This document shows, piece by piece, positions 1 through 10,494 of a DNA stretch of 32,606 nucleotides (position 1 is its first letter; the number at the start of each line of letters is the position of its first letter). The notes beneath the pieces were generated by a model. The model ran no database searches and was not told the origin of the DNA. It saw only the letters and a list, made by a program, of their open reading frames with translations. The DNA is from Silene noctiflora (taxonomy: Eukaryota > Streptophyta > Magnoliopsida > Caryophyllales > Caryophyllaceae): contig VHZZ01003306.1 in the NCBI GenBank assembly GCA_009801015.1, positions 14,017-46,622 of the forward strand. Direction: 5' to 3'. A program made the translations under genes and the position numbers.

Positions 1-155
1 TACTCGATCGAGTGACCCTTACTCGATCGAGTGCCACACGTACTCGATCGAGTACCCATCAGGCAGACTACTGATTTGAAACCACACTTACTTGCTCGAC
101 AAACTAAGCTTTACTCGATAGAGTACCCAACAGCGCAGAAAACCGTATTATTACA
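1..155 (+). mobile_element. 3' part of a Ty3/Gypsy-like LTR (fragment)
   Basis: The stretch holds four clear palindromes of the form TACTCGATCGAGTR plus a partial one, and it ends in GTATTATTACA. The order of parts (palindrome cluster, short AC-rich spacer, terminal TTACA) matches the 3' end of the complete solo LTR at 2742-4133, so this is the 3' end of a related LTR in + orientation. The left part lies outside the window. No primer binding site is recognisable after 155. The family assignment is inferred from LTR form only, because no coding part is present. Confidence 0.55.
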
Positions 156-379
156 TGGGAGACCGCTGACGCTGAAATTAGTATAGCTAAGATAAAAACC
201 GTTGTGGTAATAGTTCAGTGTTGTAGTTTATATTCTTATTCACATAAAGTGTAATTTATAAAGTAATGTTCTTGAATGGTCTATTTGATATGTACTTACC
301 TCGAGTAACTGAGATGGTAGCACCCTTGGTTGTCAGGGAAGGTCTAGTACAGGCTTCTTTGGTAAGTAGGGGTGTTACA
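156..379 (-). mobile_element. 5' part of a related LTR, opposite orientation (fragment)
   Basis: Read on the - strand from 379, the sequence opens with TGTAACACCCC. About 60 bases later comes a block with AAGGGTG, TACCATCTC and CTCGAGGTA. The solo LTR at 2742 has the same blocks in the same order, so this is the 5' end of a related LTR lying head-on against the + strand LTR end at 155. The inner boundary near 156 is approximate. It is a fossil fragment with no coding capacity. Confidence 0.5.
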
Positions 380-2440
380 GTTTTTACACGGGATCAGGCA
401 TGTTATGGCAAGACTAAGGCTGTTGGAAAGTGATGTTAGTTTGTGTGGTGGTAGGTAGTGGTGATTAGACGATTCACTGTTGGATATGTTTTGCTATAAA
501 ATTTAATGAGGTGATGATTATGTGACGATTCCGATATTTGAGAAATAACAGCAATTTGGTTTTTCATTGTATATACATTAATACTTATGGCAATTACTAT
601 ATTTACTCCTTTAATAAGTTTATGCAAGCAACATATTATCGTTAGTCTTATTTACTCCTACTCAGTTCACTAAGGAGCTATTGAGAGGCCAATAATCTTA
701 ATCGGAATACATGCTCTAGGTTTCAATTGCTTGATTTAAAGTTACATATTTAGAAAATCACTTAGGTGGTAAGGGTATATCAGTCCCTGAATTTGATTTC
801 CTTGAAAATTTGTGGAAAAAATTCAAAGAAATCTGTCATATACTAATGATTGTTAAATTATCAATTACAGCTAAACGTATGCTTAATGTGCAATTGTGTA
901 TTTGGTTCCTTGCAGGCAATGAGTATGAGATCTGTTTTGTTTTGCTATTGATCTTCACCAAATTATACATTCATCTCTCTTTTCTTACTAGATATAATGG
1001 TTCAGTAAGTCATTTTCAATTGATCATCTTAGTCTACTCTTCAATTGATATCTCTTTCCTTGGATAATTAACCAAAGTACTATGCAGCTACTCTCACTTT
1101 TGTTGCTTTCATTCGACTTTGATGGGATCAATCTCTGTTTTAGCCTATAATTTCTCTGGATTTAAGTAGTATAATGAAAATTCTTCATTTTAGAAATTTA
1201 AACATATTGTTTATTGCTGTAAAATGCGGGCCACAGTTGACGTCAAGACAAAAAAAAGTCAAATATATTAATAATTTAAATGGGTTTGAGGACAAATTTT
1301 TCATAGATAATTTCGGACTTAGATTTTATTGTGCTTCAGTTAGTCTCACATTGTATCTTAATAATTTAAAATAGTAACGACTTGCTACCAGTCTTCAACC
1401 ATGATGTCTATATGAAAACGGCTTTGGTGAAAGTTGTTGAGTTGAATGTGTTACTTCGATGTTCCAGAAACTACCATATCTCTTAATAATTTGTTTAAAC
1501 AATAAAAATATTATGAAAACCATTTATATTCTTGCATTTCCTATAAATTTATTTAATACTTTGTAAAGATTATGAAAATCATTCAACATAAGAAAGAGAC
1601 CCTTTTTCCTTTATCAACATCTGTTTGCGTTTCAGCTACGATACACAATTCAAAGTTTTTTCTCTCTAACTATTAATTGGCATAATCTGTTAAGATTTTA
1701 CTAGAAACCTCTATTAGTGCATATAAGAGCTAATCCTCACCCTTTGTATAGTAAAATGTTGGTATAAGTGACGTCGACAAGATAGCATAAGGGTGTTCTT
1801 GAGTTTATGTGCAGTCTTTGATTAGTTAAGTAATTTTAATGGGAAAGTGGTAATTAAAAAAATTGATGTTTGTTCGGTTTGTAAAGAAAAGAGAGAAAAT
1901 AGTAAAGGTAGGGCTGAATGAACACATTGCTAATGAGATATGATGAGGAAAATCGATCAGATAAATTGCTTTATGCTCTAAGTTAACTCCTCATACTGAT
2001 CATATACATGCATTAGGAGGTCCATAAGATTAAAAACCTTAGCATATGTTGAATCATTTGAGAAGCTTAAATTTGTGGAAGACAAATCTGATCATTAACA
2101 GTCTTAGCTTTTAAGGCGATTATTTATTCAAGAGTACCAATGTATTATGCTATTTGACAATGTGCCCCCTAGATTAGGGTTAATGTTTTCTAGCACTGCT
2201 CAAGGAAAAAGACTTTTTGTGTGCGGAACTGTTCCAAGAAGAGTGTTATGATACTACCATTGTTAAATGTTTCAATTAACTTGTGTGTATAAAGTCGTTT
2301 TGATCAACAAATGCAACTCCAATTGTTTTTGTCAAAGAGAAAATTGTACTCAGAACTACTTTGTAAGGTGGACTACTACATTGTGTGTAGAAGCATCCTC
2401 TTTTACAATAGTGTGAAAAAGTTATGGGGTGTATATCACG
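380..2440. other. Intergenic stretch without recognised gene
   Basis: AT-rich sequence with only short open frames (up to about 85 codons), none of which shows a recognisable domain or plausible splice structure. It probably contains old transposon debris, but I could not assign any part to a family. Confidence 0.5.
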
Positions 2441-2741
2441 GAGGCTAAGGCAACATTAGTGGGTTTGACAGTGGCGAGACAAATGGGGGTTACTTCAGTA
2501 GGTTCTACTAGAACCTGATTCCCAACAGCCAATACGATGCCTGAAGCTCGAAAAGCTATGTCCTCTTACTTTGGGAATGTTATTAAAGAGATCCTAGAAA
2601 TTGGAGCAGACTTTGATCAGTTGTGTGAGGCAGAGCGGAAATGAGACAGCCCATAGCTTAAATGGGTCACTATACGCATGTAGATCACTCGACAAGGGTC
2701 CGGGTTGATATGTGCCCCGATGCTATCTTAGATATTGTATC
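2441..2741 (+). pseudogene. LINE remnant, C-terminal RNase H-like domain
   Basis: Three conserved pieces of the RNase H-like domain found at the C-terminus of many plant LINE polyproteins appear in order. They are EAKATLVGLTVARQMGV (from 2441), GNETAHSL (about 2637-2660, the R-x-GN-x-x-AH signature) and VDMCPDAILDIV (2704-2739). The three pieces lie in three different frames, so the copy has accumulated indels and is not functional. No reverse transcriptase domain is seen upstream. The remnant is cut at 2741 by the solo LTR, and its last codons and an A-rich tail resume after 4133. Assignment rests on motif recognition. A host RNase H-like pseudogene is the main alternative. Confidence 0.5.
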
Positions 2742-3313
2742 TGTAACACCCTCATACACCAAGGTACCTTACCAAGGACTACCCCAATGTATAAGGGTGT
2801 TACCATCTCGGTTTCCCGAGGTAGTGCACATCGCAGAAACCATAATGAAACGTAATAAAAGAAACAACTTTATTGAACTGGTTACAAGTCTCAAAAGTAT
2901 AATACAACTCAATCCAAAAGGTGATATAAGTAAAGATAGTATCCGGTGGAAGCTAGACAACAAACTGGTGACGACTCAGCCCTGCCAAACCCCGCAATAA
3001 CATCAACATCCATGATCACCTGCTAAACCAACTGCTCACCATCCCCAAATGGATCACCACAGTTTTGAAAACATAAACAGGGTCAGGCAACTATATAACA
3101 ATACAACATAACAATAAATTATAAACATCCACAGTAACTGTAACCATCATCTCCAAACTCCATAGTAGCCAGAAACCGACTACACACCAAGGTGTGTAGC
3201 CTTGCCAGATTACCCATCGCAACAGGTAATCCACACTGCCAGTGGGGACCACAACCTTACCACCAAAATCCCTGCTTATTGCAACGAGCGAACTCAAGTC
3301 CATTAATGTGCAC

Positions 3314-3314
<1 letters not shown>

Positions 3315-3344
<30 letters not shown>
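3315..3344 (+). repeat. Poly-C run of 30 bases
   Basis: An uninterrupted run of C follows CACA within the solo LTR. Homopolymer length here is prone to sequencing error. Confidence 0.9.
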
Positions 3345-3914
3345 ATGCGTCGAGAAACACAAGAGGCGAACAATTGGGGTGAGACCATCTCTCGAAATGG
3401 CTCACAATAACAACATAATATCACCATCATAACTTAAATCACATAATAACCATAAAGACCGTCTCATCATAGCCATACTGATATACAACCAACTGAGTAG
3501 GGAAACCCTACCTGAAAGGCAATCCACGCAATACAACCAAAACGGTCTAGAAGGCTTCTTCTACAAAATCTCCTCCTAGAATATGACAATCAATCAATAT
3601 AACTGAATATAAAAGCTAATCCCCAAAAACNCCCAAATCACCCAATTAGGGTTTGATCAATCTAAACCAAAACCTTAAGAGACTATGTTAGACAACTTAC
3701 CCTGACGATTATGAAAGCAAAGATGTGTAAATCCCCAAAAGGGACGAACTCTAGCCTTGGATTGATAGGAATAGAAGGAGAAGCAGTAACGTTGTTTTTT
3801 TTGTGGAAAAGTGTTTAGAACTGCTGAATGAAATGTTTTAATATAATCACACGCTAATTACATGCTTCCTGTTCTATTTATATCAAACCGTGGAAAAACC
3901 CGTTACGAACCGGA

Positions 3915-4105
3915 CACTCGGTCGAGTACAAGACACTCGACCGAGTAAGACACACTCGACCGAGTGCCTCACACTCGATCGAGTACGCCGAACTCGACCG
4001 AGTACCAGCCTATTCGCTCGAGTGCACAATAACCAGAACAACCAAAAGCCTGACAGAACACCCACACCAGCTACTTGGTCGAGTACCCCAAACTCGGCCG
4101 AGTAG
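3915..4105. repeat. Cluster of ACTCGRYCGAGT palindromes
   Basis: Eight near-palindromic 12-mers, mostly ACTCGACCGAGT or ACTCGATCGAGT, are spaced roughly every 15-30 bases in the 3' part of the solo LTR, downstream of its TATA-like box. The same motif makes up the array at 1-130. The motif is self-complementary, so either strand could fold or bind a dimeric factor. Its role is unknown. Confidence 0.8.
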
Positions 4106-4133
4106 CCGAAGACCAGAAATATGATGTATTACA

Positions 4134-4180
4134 GTATCCTCCGACTTTATGTCAAAACTTTGCTTAATAATAAAAATCTC
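4134..4180 (+). pseudogene. 3' tail of the LINE remnant beyond the solo LTR
   Basis: After the duplicated GTATC, the sequence continues the LINE C-terminal frame for a few codons (SDFMSKLCL) and runs into AATAATAAAAA, as expected for the end of a LINE copy. It pairs with 2441-2741, and the solo LTR sits between the two halves. Confidence 0.4.
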
Positions 4181-4361
4181 TCTTTTTTCCTCGAGGTATT
4201 ATTCTCTTTTATACACAGGGTTTTAATTAGGAGATATGTTGGAGTAATAGTTCATATAAATTTGGGGCAATTTTTCTCCTGCAGCATCTTGGATATTTCT
4301 CAAGGTTTTACTTGATATGGTTAGTATTTAAATAACGAAGATGATGAAAGATACTGGGATA

Positions 4362-4601
4362 TCTCTAATAAACTTGATCTCTAATAGGATTTTATTTAGA
4401 AGATTAACGAAATATACATCTATCTAATAAATAATTTAAACATGTTGAGTGAATGCACAACTATTTTTTTTTTTTAGTGAGATATTTAATCATTTTTCCC
4501 ATATATTACGATGAAATATGATAACTTAATTATATGTTGTAGTGGTTTTTCTATGTAATTGTATATTATAACCGTGCATTTAAGCACGGGTTACACACTA
4601 G
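4362..4601 (+). mobile_element. Short non-autonomous Helitron-like element
   Basis: The 3' end has the Helitron form: a hairpin (CCGTGC at 4572-4577 pairing with GCACGG at 4584-4589), 8 bases, then CTAG, followed by host T (4602). A 5' end of the form A|TCTCTAATA occurs at 4361/4362, with an alternative TCTCTAATA at 4378. Insertion between A and T fits the Helitron target. The element is about 240 bases with no coding capacity. The 3' end is the stronger call; the 5' end is inferred. Confidence 0.5.
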
Positions 4602-4602
4602 T

Positions 4603-5714
4603 TTAACCTATAAGTGTAAAACCTAAAATAAATTAGCTCGAGAAAATTTCTAAAGCAAATAATTTAAAAGTTTGTTACATATAAGAAAGAAGTGTTATTT
4701 TCAGGAAAAAAAGTTTTTTCTAAGATATGTATTTTACTTGTTAACAATATAAAAATAACCTACCATAAAAATAATTCCGTGCCAAAACACTTGTAATTAG
4801 GTTGTACATACAAATAAATTGTTGCATAAAAAACATATATACTTGTATTTTTCTCTATAAAACTTTTTAATGGTGGAGATATAATAACTGTGCTAGCAAC
4901 CTTGTAGAAAAACACTTATAATTTAGATCGCAATACTCCACCTTTCCTTATGAACACAAAGTGTATATGTGTAAAGCTTTACACACTCGCCCACTATTGT
5001 AGTGAAGTCCCAAGTCCAAAACAGGCCATTTTTGTAAAAACTTTTCAATAATAAAAATGTTTTAAATTGCATATCTGTACAATATTAGTCTGGGTTTTTA
5101 ACTTTGGCAATTTGTTTTCTTAAGATTTCAATATAGATAACTATTTTACTTTTTAAACTCGATTTTTGTCTCGGTTGCGTCCATCATGCATTCATGCTAC
5201 ATGCATTGGATGGATACTTAGATGCTACAAAATTGTGAGAGTGACAAGCAAGACCATCTCTACGAGCAGAGATGTAAAGATGTACAGGTGAAAACGCAAT
5301 AAGGATAAGTATAGGGATGATTTGGAAAAATGGAGTGACAATAAGACAGGGTGCTTATCAAGCTAAGCTGGAAGCATACTAGAAAGGGAATCAACCAAAA
5401 GGACACACAGAGTGTATCCACATCTGTGTTAGATGCAACACACCAATTTACTTACATCTACTTGTTTTATGATCTGTGTGTTTCCTGATCACATATTAGG
5501 CATTATTTGTATAGTAGTTGCCAAATTATACCACGTTCTAAAACAAAATTATGTAGGAGCCAGGAGGCATTTATCAGATATATACGGCCCTACTTCCTTC
5601 ACGATATACACTCATTCATACACATACTTATCCATGTTTATTATATATGGGCGCTGTTATTTGCACGTGGTTCATATTTCCGCTTCGGCTAAATGTTTTT
5701 GGCAGGTAATACTA
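4603..5714. other. Intergenic stretch without recognised gene
   Basis: AT-rich sequence. The longest frame is 122 codons at 5433-5801 on the + strand, but it has no recognisable domain, no homology I can name and no gene-like composition. I see no RNA gene here. Confidence 0.5.
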
Positions 5715-6085
5715 GTAGAGCTGGTAAGTCTGATGATCCAAGGATTCGACCCGAACGTAAATGTTGCAAACAGGAACTGGCCCAATGATGATAGTAAGTA
5801 GTAACTGGACAAAACCTTATTAAGGTAGACTTGAAACTCAACCCGACCCCACCCGATGACCCCAGATGACTTGTAACCCGAGTCAAAAGATAACCCGACA
5901 TTGAGCTAAAAATGCCCGGCACAAAAGTTGATTAGATTCAAAAGATAAATCGAAATGGACCTCATAATGATTTGATTAAATCAAACCAAGCAAAACCTGA
6001 CCAAGACTCGACTTAACCACACAAATTATCAGAATAATGATTCGACCAGATAATGACCTAACCCGATAATCACCCAATTCACAAA
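5715..6085 (+). mobile_element. hAT-like non-autonomous element with degenerate GACCC repeats
   Basis: It opens with TAGAGCTGGTAAG, close to the TAGAGCTGGCAAG start of the element at 7237. It is then filled with degenerate units such as ACCCGACCCC, AACCCGA and GACCTAACCCG. Plant hAT relatives often start with a GGCAA-type end followed by such units. The right end near 6085 is not sharply defined and I found no target-site duplication, so limits are approximate. Confidence 0.35.
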
Positions 6086-7236
6086 CCTCTTTAATAACAA
6101 ATGCATGTATAACAATGAACAAATCTTCAAGATTCATACTAGGGATCGCGGCCAATTATCTATCGCACAAATTTATCCATGTCATCAAACAAAGCTGGTT
6201 ATATACAAATATGTTCTTTTTTAACTGTAAAAAGGTTAGTAGACAAACAGATTGGTTTTATATGTTGAAATGATACTTGACCTGTTTTAATATTAAGACG
6301 GATATATACGTCTTAACTCTTAAGAGAGATTAACAAGGAGAAAATGATGAAGTTAACTGGGATTTAGACTAATATTATATTATAAGCTTAATTAGTACGA
6401 GTAAGTATATATAGTTAAAAAAAGCATGACACCTCATTAGTTGGGAAAGTACAAAAGCAAGCACGACAAGAATATAATATTATTCGGACCAAATTGGGAT
6501 CTTGAAATCAATAATAATTGTGCAAAGAGAAAAAGGATATCAAATTTGAAACAACCACATACTCGTCTCATATAATCATATCAAATGTGTCACTTTCTGG
6601 AAGGGCGTTTAGTTGACGCCGACCACTCCTGCCTACATTTCTCTAAATCTCTGATCCCATCTTCCACTTATTTCTTAATCATACATTTGATTCTCTCCTA
6701 AATTATGCTTCTACCATATAATCTTCCAGCCTCCCTCGTACACACACACATTCATCAACATTCAAAATGTAGAAAACAACTAACTATACTCTTTCTGATA
6801 TTTATAATACTCCTCTCATCAGAAGAGCGGTTTGAAGAAATACTTCAAGTCGTAAGATTTCTCTTACTCTAACCGTAAACCTTAAGATTCGGTTCTTACC
6901 CGCGAGATACTGAGCTCATTTGATTAAAAAACACGTATTATTAAATATGACAATAGTCATTATTTATTATCCGATTATCCAAATTTACCATAAGTTCATC
7001 CAATATATATAACAATAAAAATCATAATATTTCGTTTATTGTTCTCACATACGGAATACTCCATTTGAGAATTGACTATCATTTACAAACATAATTAATT
7101 TTGAGAATTATTGTACTGGAGTAAATTTTATGTACATAACAATTGTAATTCTATTATCTAGAACAAATTTCACCTAATATTCTATCCATTAAAAACAAGA
7201 TCTTTCATTACTCCAAAGATTTTTCTTGAATAACAT
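6086..7236. other. Intergenic stretch without recognised gene
   Basis: AT-rich sequence with no open frame of note and no recognised repeat family. A CT-rich part at about 6640-6750 resembles a leader sequence, but no coding exon follows it. Confidence 0.4.
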
Positions 7237-7701
7237 GTAGAGCTGGCAAGTCTAACTCGGCTCGAGCCGGAGCAAACCCGATCAAACAGAACCCGAGAAT
7301 ATTGCAACCCGAAATCAACTCGACCCGACGACGACCCGCAACCCGACATGACCCGATGATCAGTGACCCAAACTCGACCCAGTCCCGACTCAATGTTGAC
7401 CCGATTAAATTGATGAACCGACAATTATTAAGCTTAATATTGATCAAAATAATAGGGATATTGCCTTTAGATTGATACGTTTGACTTAATAGTAAAGTAA
7501 TTAAATCAAATAATGGTTAAAAACTAAATTTAATGGTCAAAAAATGAAGTAACACGATAAAATAACCGGATCCGATAACGACCCGACTCAAACTCAACCT
7601 GACCCAAAGGGTTGGCTGACTTGACATGACCCGAACTCGATATGCCTCGACCTGACTTGACCCGACCCAAACCTAACCCGACTGACCCAATTGCAGGTGA
7701 A
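7237..7701 (+). mobile_element. hAT-like non-autonomous element with GACCC repeats
   Basis: The left end reads GTAGAGCTGGCAAG and the right end AATTGCAGGTGAA, which form imperfect inverted termini. The flanks AATAACAT (7229-7236) and GATAACAT (7702-7709) agree at 7 of 8 positions, fitting the 8-bp duplication of hAT elements. The body is dominated by degenerate ACCCGA/GACCC units at 7260-7400 and 7560-7690, with an AT-rich middle. It has no transposase. Confidence 0.5.
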
Positions 7702-8090
7702 GATAACATTCCATATTTGCACTATCATTTTAACTTACGTGACAAATATAATTTGATCCATTTTCAAAATTTTATTTCCAATAAAAAAAGCTCTAAAATT
7801 TACACAAAATAAAAAACGATAAATCAAAAATAATTAAAAAGCCGATATTGTACTGCCATATTACTATACTAGTCCATTTGGAATAAAAAATAAGAAATAA
7901 CTAACTCCAACTCGAACTGGTCCACTCTCTAAATAGATCTAATCATAAGAAATGTGAGATACATATCTAATGTAAGGTTGTTGAAATTATGTAATCTGAA
8001 TCTCCACACAAATACTTACTCCTTCAAAAACATAACTCCTTATAATTTAAATATCACAAATACTTGTTTAAGAGAGAGGTATCCGTCTTA
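7702..8090. other. AT-rich intergenic stretch, nothing recognised
   Basis: Low-complexity AT-rich sequence between the hAT-like and Helitron-like elements. No gene, RNA or repeat family could be supported. Confidence 0.4.
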
Positions 8091-9029
8091 TCAATACTAT
8101 ATATATATTTCTGAAACCAAGGAACTTTAATATTATTAAATAAACTTAGACAAATTAATTATACTATATAGTTTTAAATCAATAGCATTGTGTGATGGAC
8201 CCGAACTAGGGACTTCAAAGTAAATATTATATAGTTTTTGTTGAAAGATAAATTTAGAAAATATCAAAATATGGTGATTTTCCTTAAAATAAATGCCCCT
8301 CTTATGTTATTGTTTAGTATCATCATATAATTATACAATTATTTAACATANACAAATATAATATAATTATGTTATATTTTGGAAACTATTAAAAGGTAAA
8401 TAAATCAAGCTAGATTTTCATATAATATTTTATTATTATTTCGATTTGATTTAATGTATATATGTAATATATTTATATAAATATATAACCTCTTAAAATT
8501 GTATGGCAAAATAAAAGTAATAATGTTAGCAGTGAAAATAATTGTACTAACATTGGATATAATAATATGTTAGTAATCACTCATCTGAATCGTCGATCAA
8601 AGTAACTATATTAGCAAGGGGAGTAGTGAAAGTAATATAAGTAACAACGGGAGTAGTGAAATTATCAATATTTATGCGGCAGTAGTGAAAGTAACAATAA
8701 TTACGGCGAAAGTAGTGAAAGTAACAATAATTACGGTGGGGTAGTGAAAGTAAACGTAGTAACAACGGATGTAAAAAAAGTAACAATACTAACAACAAAA
8801 TTAAGAAAGCATATATGAACAATTAGCTAAGTAATCGATATAAGTAAAATATTAATAGCAGAAGTAGTGAATTTATCTCATAATTTATTCATCGTAATTT
8901 TAAGATATGACATAAAAAAATATATTAAAGATAAATTTATGAGTTATGAAACTTTAAAATAGTTTTAATTGAAAATAAATTTTAATGATAAATAGAGGAA
9001 ATCCGGGCGTAGCCGGACACCAATACTGG
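8091..9029 (+). mobile_element. Non-autonomous Helitron-like element
   Basis: The 3' end has a hairpin (TCCGG at 9002-9006 pairing with CCGGA at 9013-9017), 8 bases, then CTGG, which satisfies the CTRR terminus, followed by host T (9030). A TC start is proposed at 8091 (A|TCAATACTATATATA), giving about 940 bases inserted between A and T. The spacing from hairpin to terminus is the same as in the element ending at 4601. It carries a roughly 30-bp minisatellite and no protein-coding part. The 5' end is less certain than the 3' end. Confidence 0.5.
8600..8800. repeat. Minisatellite with AGTAGTGAAAGTAACAA unit
   Basis: About six degenerate units of roughly 30 bases, centred on AGTAGTGAAAGTAACAA followed by TTAC and G-rich joins (8632, 8652, 8680, 8710, 8740 and onward). 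It lies inside the Helitron-like element, a common place for such arrays. Confidence 0.7.
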
Positions 9030-10438
9030 TACCTTAAATACCAAAAATTTTGTCCCTATTAACACAAATATTTGTTTAAGCTAAATCGAATGATTCAAAA
9101 TCCGACCCATAAAGAAAAGGTGGAGTCTATACGAGTAATGAGTCGACGAGAAGGCGTGCTTGAATGCTTGATGTATCTCGTCCCTTCACTGATTGTCCGT
9201 GATCATCTGCAGACCACGCACTCCCTATCAAACTTTAGTGAATTTCGTTAATTTTAATTTTAATTTTAAATTTAATTTATGCAGAAAATGGTCAGTTTAT
9301 GAAGCAGGTCCAGGTCCCCCATTATTTTAATTTTAATACAGTATTAAACTCATTATTGGTATTAATTGTTGTAGTAGTTCTGCTTGCTTACACATCCTCC
9401 TCCTATTATTCACCTGAATTTTCTCCTCCATCACTCCATTGGCCTTTCATCTTTTTCCTTTTTGTCTTCCATTCCATTTTTTTCTCACAAATAAAATCTC
9501 CTCATCTCTCTTCCCTCAATTCTTGTCATTTTCTCTCATTTTTCAATTCTGGGTCATTGTAAATTTATAGTTCATAATTATTTGTAAAAAGGAGAAGCCT
9601 TTCTTATAAAAATTCACCAAATTGTATGTGGGTAATTGCTGAATTTTGTATTTCTGGGGTGAATTTATATAGTTTCTGGTGCAGAGGATACATTTTGTGT
9701 CTCTTCCATTCATCACACTTGGAATTCACTTTGGTATATTTCATTTCTATTATAAATTAAACAATTTTTTCCTTTTTTTTATATTAGTTTTTTTCATGTT
9801 GTTATGATGCTTAATTCTTGTATGTGTTTCTGGGCATTAATTTTTTCATTTATATTAGAAATTCAAAATGCCCTCACTTTAATTTTTCTTTAAAAAAAAA
9901 ATTAATTTTGGGGTCATTTGTGAGTTGAAGCTGATGGGTTGTTGTTGTTCTTGTTGTTTTTTAGATTTGAATTATTGTAGTTGATATCTGTGATCGTGAT
10001 CATGGTGCTAATTTAATCATTCTAGTTTCTGAGATGTGTTATTACGAATGTTGTTAAGCTTAATTTGGATTATAGCTGGTTGTTAATGATTAACAACGCT
10101 ACTAAATTGGTTTTAGCTGAAAGTTGTTGAATTTTGGTTATGAGATGTTGGTGTATTTAGTTACAGTTTAATGGCATGTTATTGTGTTTAATTAATGAAG
10201 ATTAGTATTTGTGATTGCAATCATATTGTAATTTATGGACGTACGATTCCATTACTTGCTGTATATACATGGGAAGATCGCGCAAACATGTCGTGTGAGA
10301 CGGTCTCCTTCGAGTATTATGTAACAGCATTACAGCAAGTGTCTATGCTACTGCTGGTTTTTATTGATTATATTTATATGTCGTCGTGATTTTATCTCTG
10401 ACATTTTCTGTGGTTTGTTGGCAATGTCTAATGTGCAG
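9030..10438 (+). promoter_or_regulatory. NHX1 promoter, leader exon and probable leader intron
   Basis: A pyrimidine-rich tract (about 9405-9545, CTCCTCC, TTTCTCTCA) resembles a plant 5' leader. It is followed by T-rich, intron-like sequence and a good acceptor, TAATGTGCAG, ending at 10438. I therefore infer a leader exon near 9420-9560 and a leader intron of roughly 0.8-0.9 kb. No donor can be fixed with confidence and no TATA box is convincing. The open frame at 9299-9562 is read as chance within the leader. Confidence 0.35.
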
Positions 10439-10445
10439 ATTTGTA

Positions 10446-10494
10446 ATGCTGCATGAGTATCCAGGGTTTTGAGATGGACAGTATGGAGACATAA
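10446..10494 (+). promoter_or_regulatory. Two overlapping upstream ORFs in the NHX1 leader
   Basis: In the presumed second leader exon, an 8-codon frame (MLHEYPGF, 10446-10472) overlaps a 13-codon frame in another register (MSIQGFEMDSMET, 10453-10494). Both end more than 130 bases before the NHX1 start at 10631. If retained in the mature transcript they could lower or condition translation. Confidence 0.35.

Larger units (their letters stand above)
2742..4133 (+). mobile_element. Solo LTR, Ty3/Gypsy-like, with exact target-site duplication
   Basis: The element starts TGTAACACC and ends GTATTACA, giving TGTAA/TTACA inverted termini. It is flanked on both sides by the 5-bp direct repeat GTATC (2737-2741 and 4134-4138). 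It is about 1.39 kb and encodes no protein of its own. A TATA-like TTTATAT lies near 3877. A cluster of eight palindromes of ACTCGRYCGAGT type follows at about 3915-4105, and a 30-base C run sits at 3315-3344. No internal region or second LTR adjoins it, so it is the product of LTR-LTR recombination. The intact termini and matching flanks suggest fairly recent insertion into the LINE remnant. Confidence 0.8.

Noticed and set aside
2662-3000. 112-codon open frame on the + strand
   Set aside because: Its first part is LINE C-terminal sequence and the rest runs by chance into the solo LTR starting at 2742; it is not a gene.
3883-4105. Open frames on both strands over the palindrome cluster
   Set aside because: The repeated palindromes lack stops and so keep frames open on both strands; the peptides are simple repeat translations.
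5433-5801. 122-codon open frame, the longest in the left third
   Set aside because: No domain, no signal of codon bias, and its end overlaps the hAT-like repeat; I could not support it as a gene.
7182-7447. Two overlapping - strand open frames rich in Arg, Gly and Ser
   Set aside because: They translate degenerate GACCC repeats of a transposon-like element.
8577-8822. 81-codon - strand open frame with repeated Tyr-Phe motifs
   Set aside because: It is the translation of the 30-bp minisatellite.
8054-9084. CAAATACTTGTTTAAG-like sequence on both sides of the Helitron-like element
   Set aside because: The match is short and set back from the proposed ends, and Helitrons do not make target duplications; likely chance or a common repeat motif.
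9299-9562. 87-codon open frame upstream of NHX1
   Set aside because: It covers the CT-rich leader region and has no domain; chance frame in promoter or leader.
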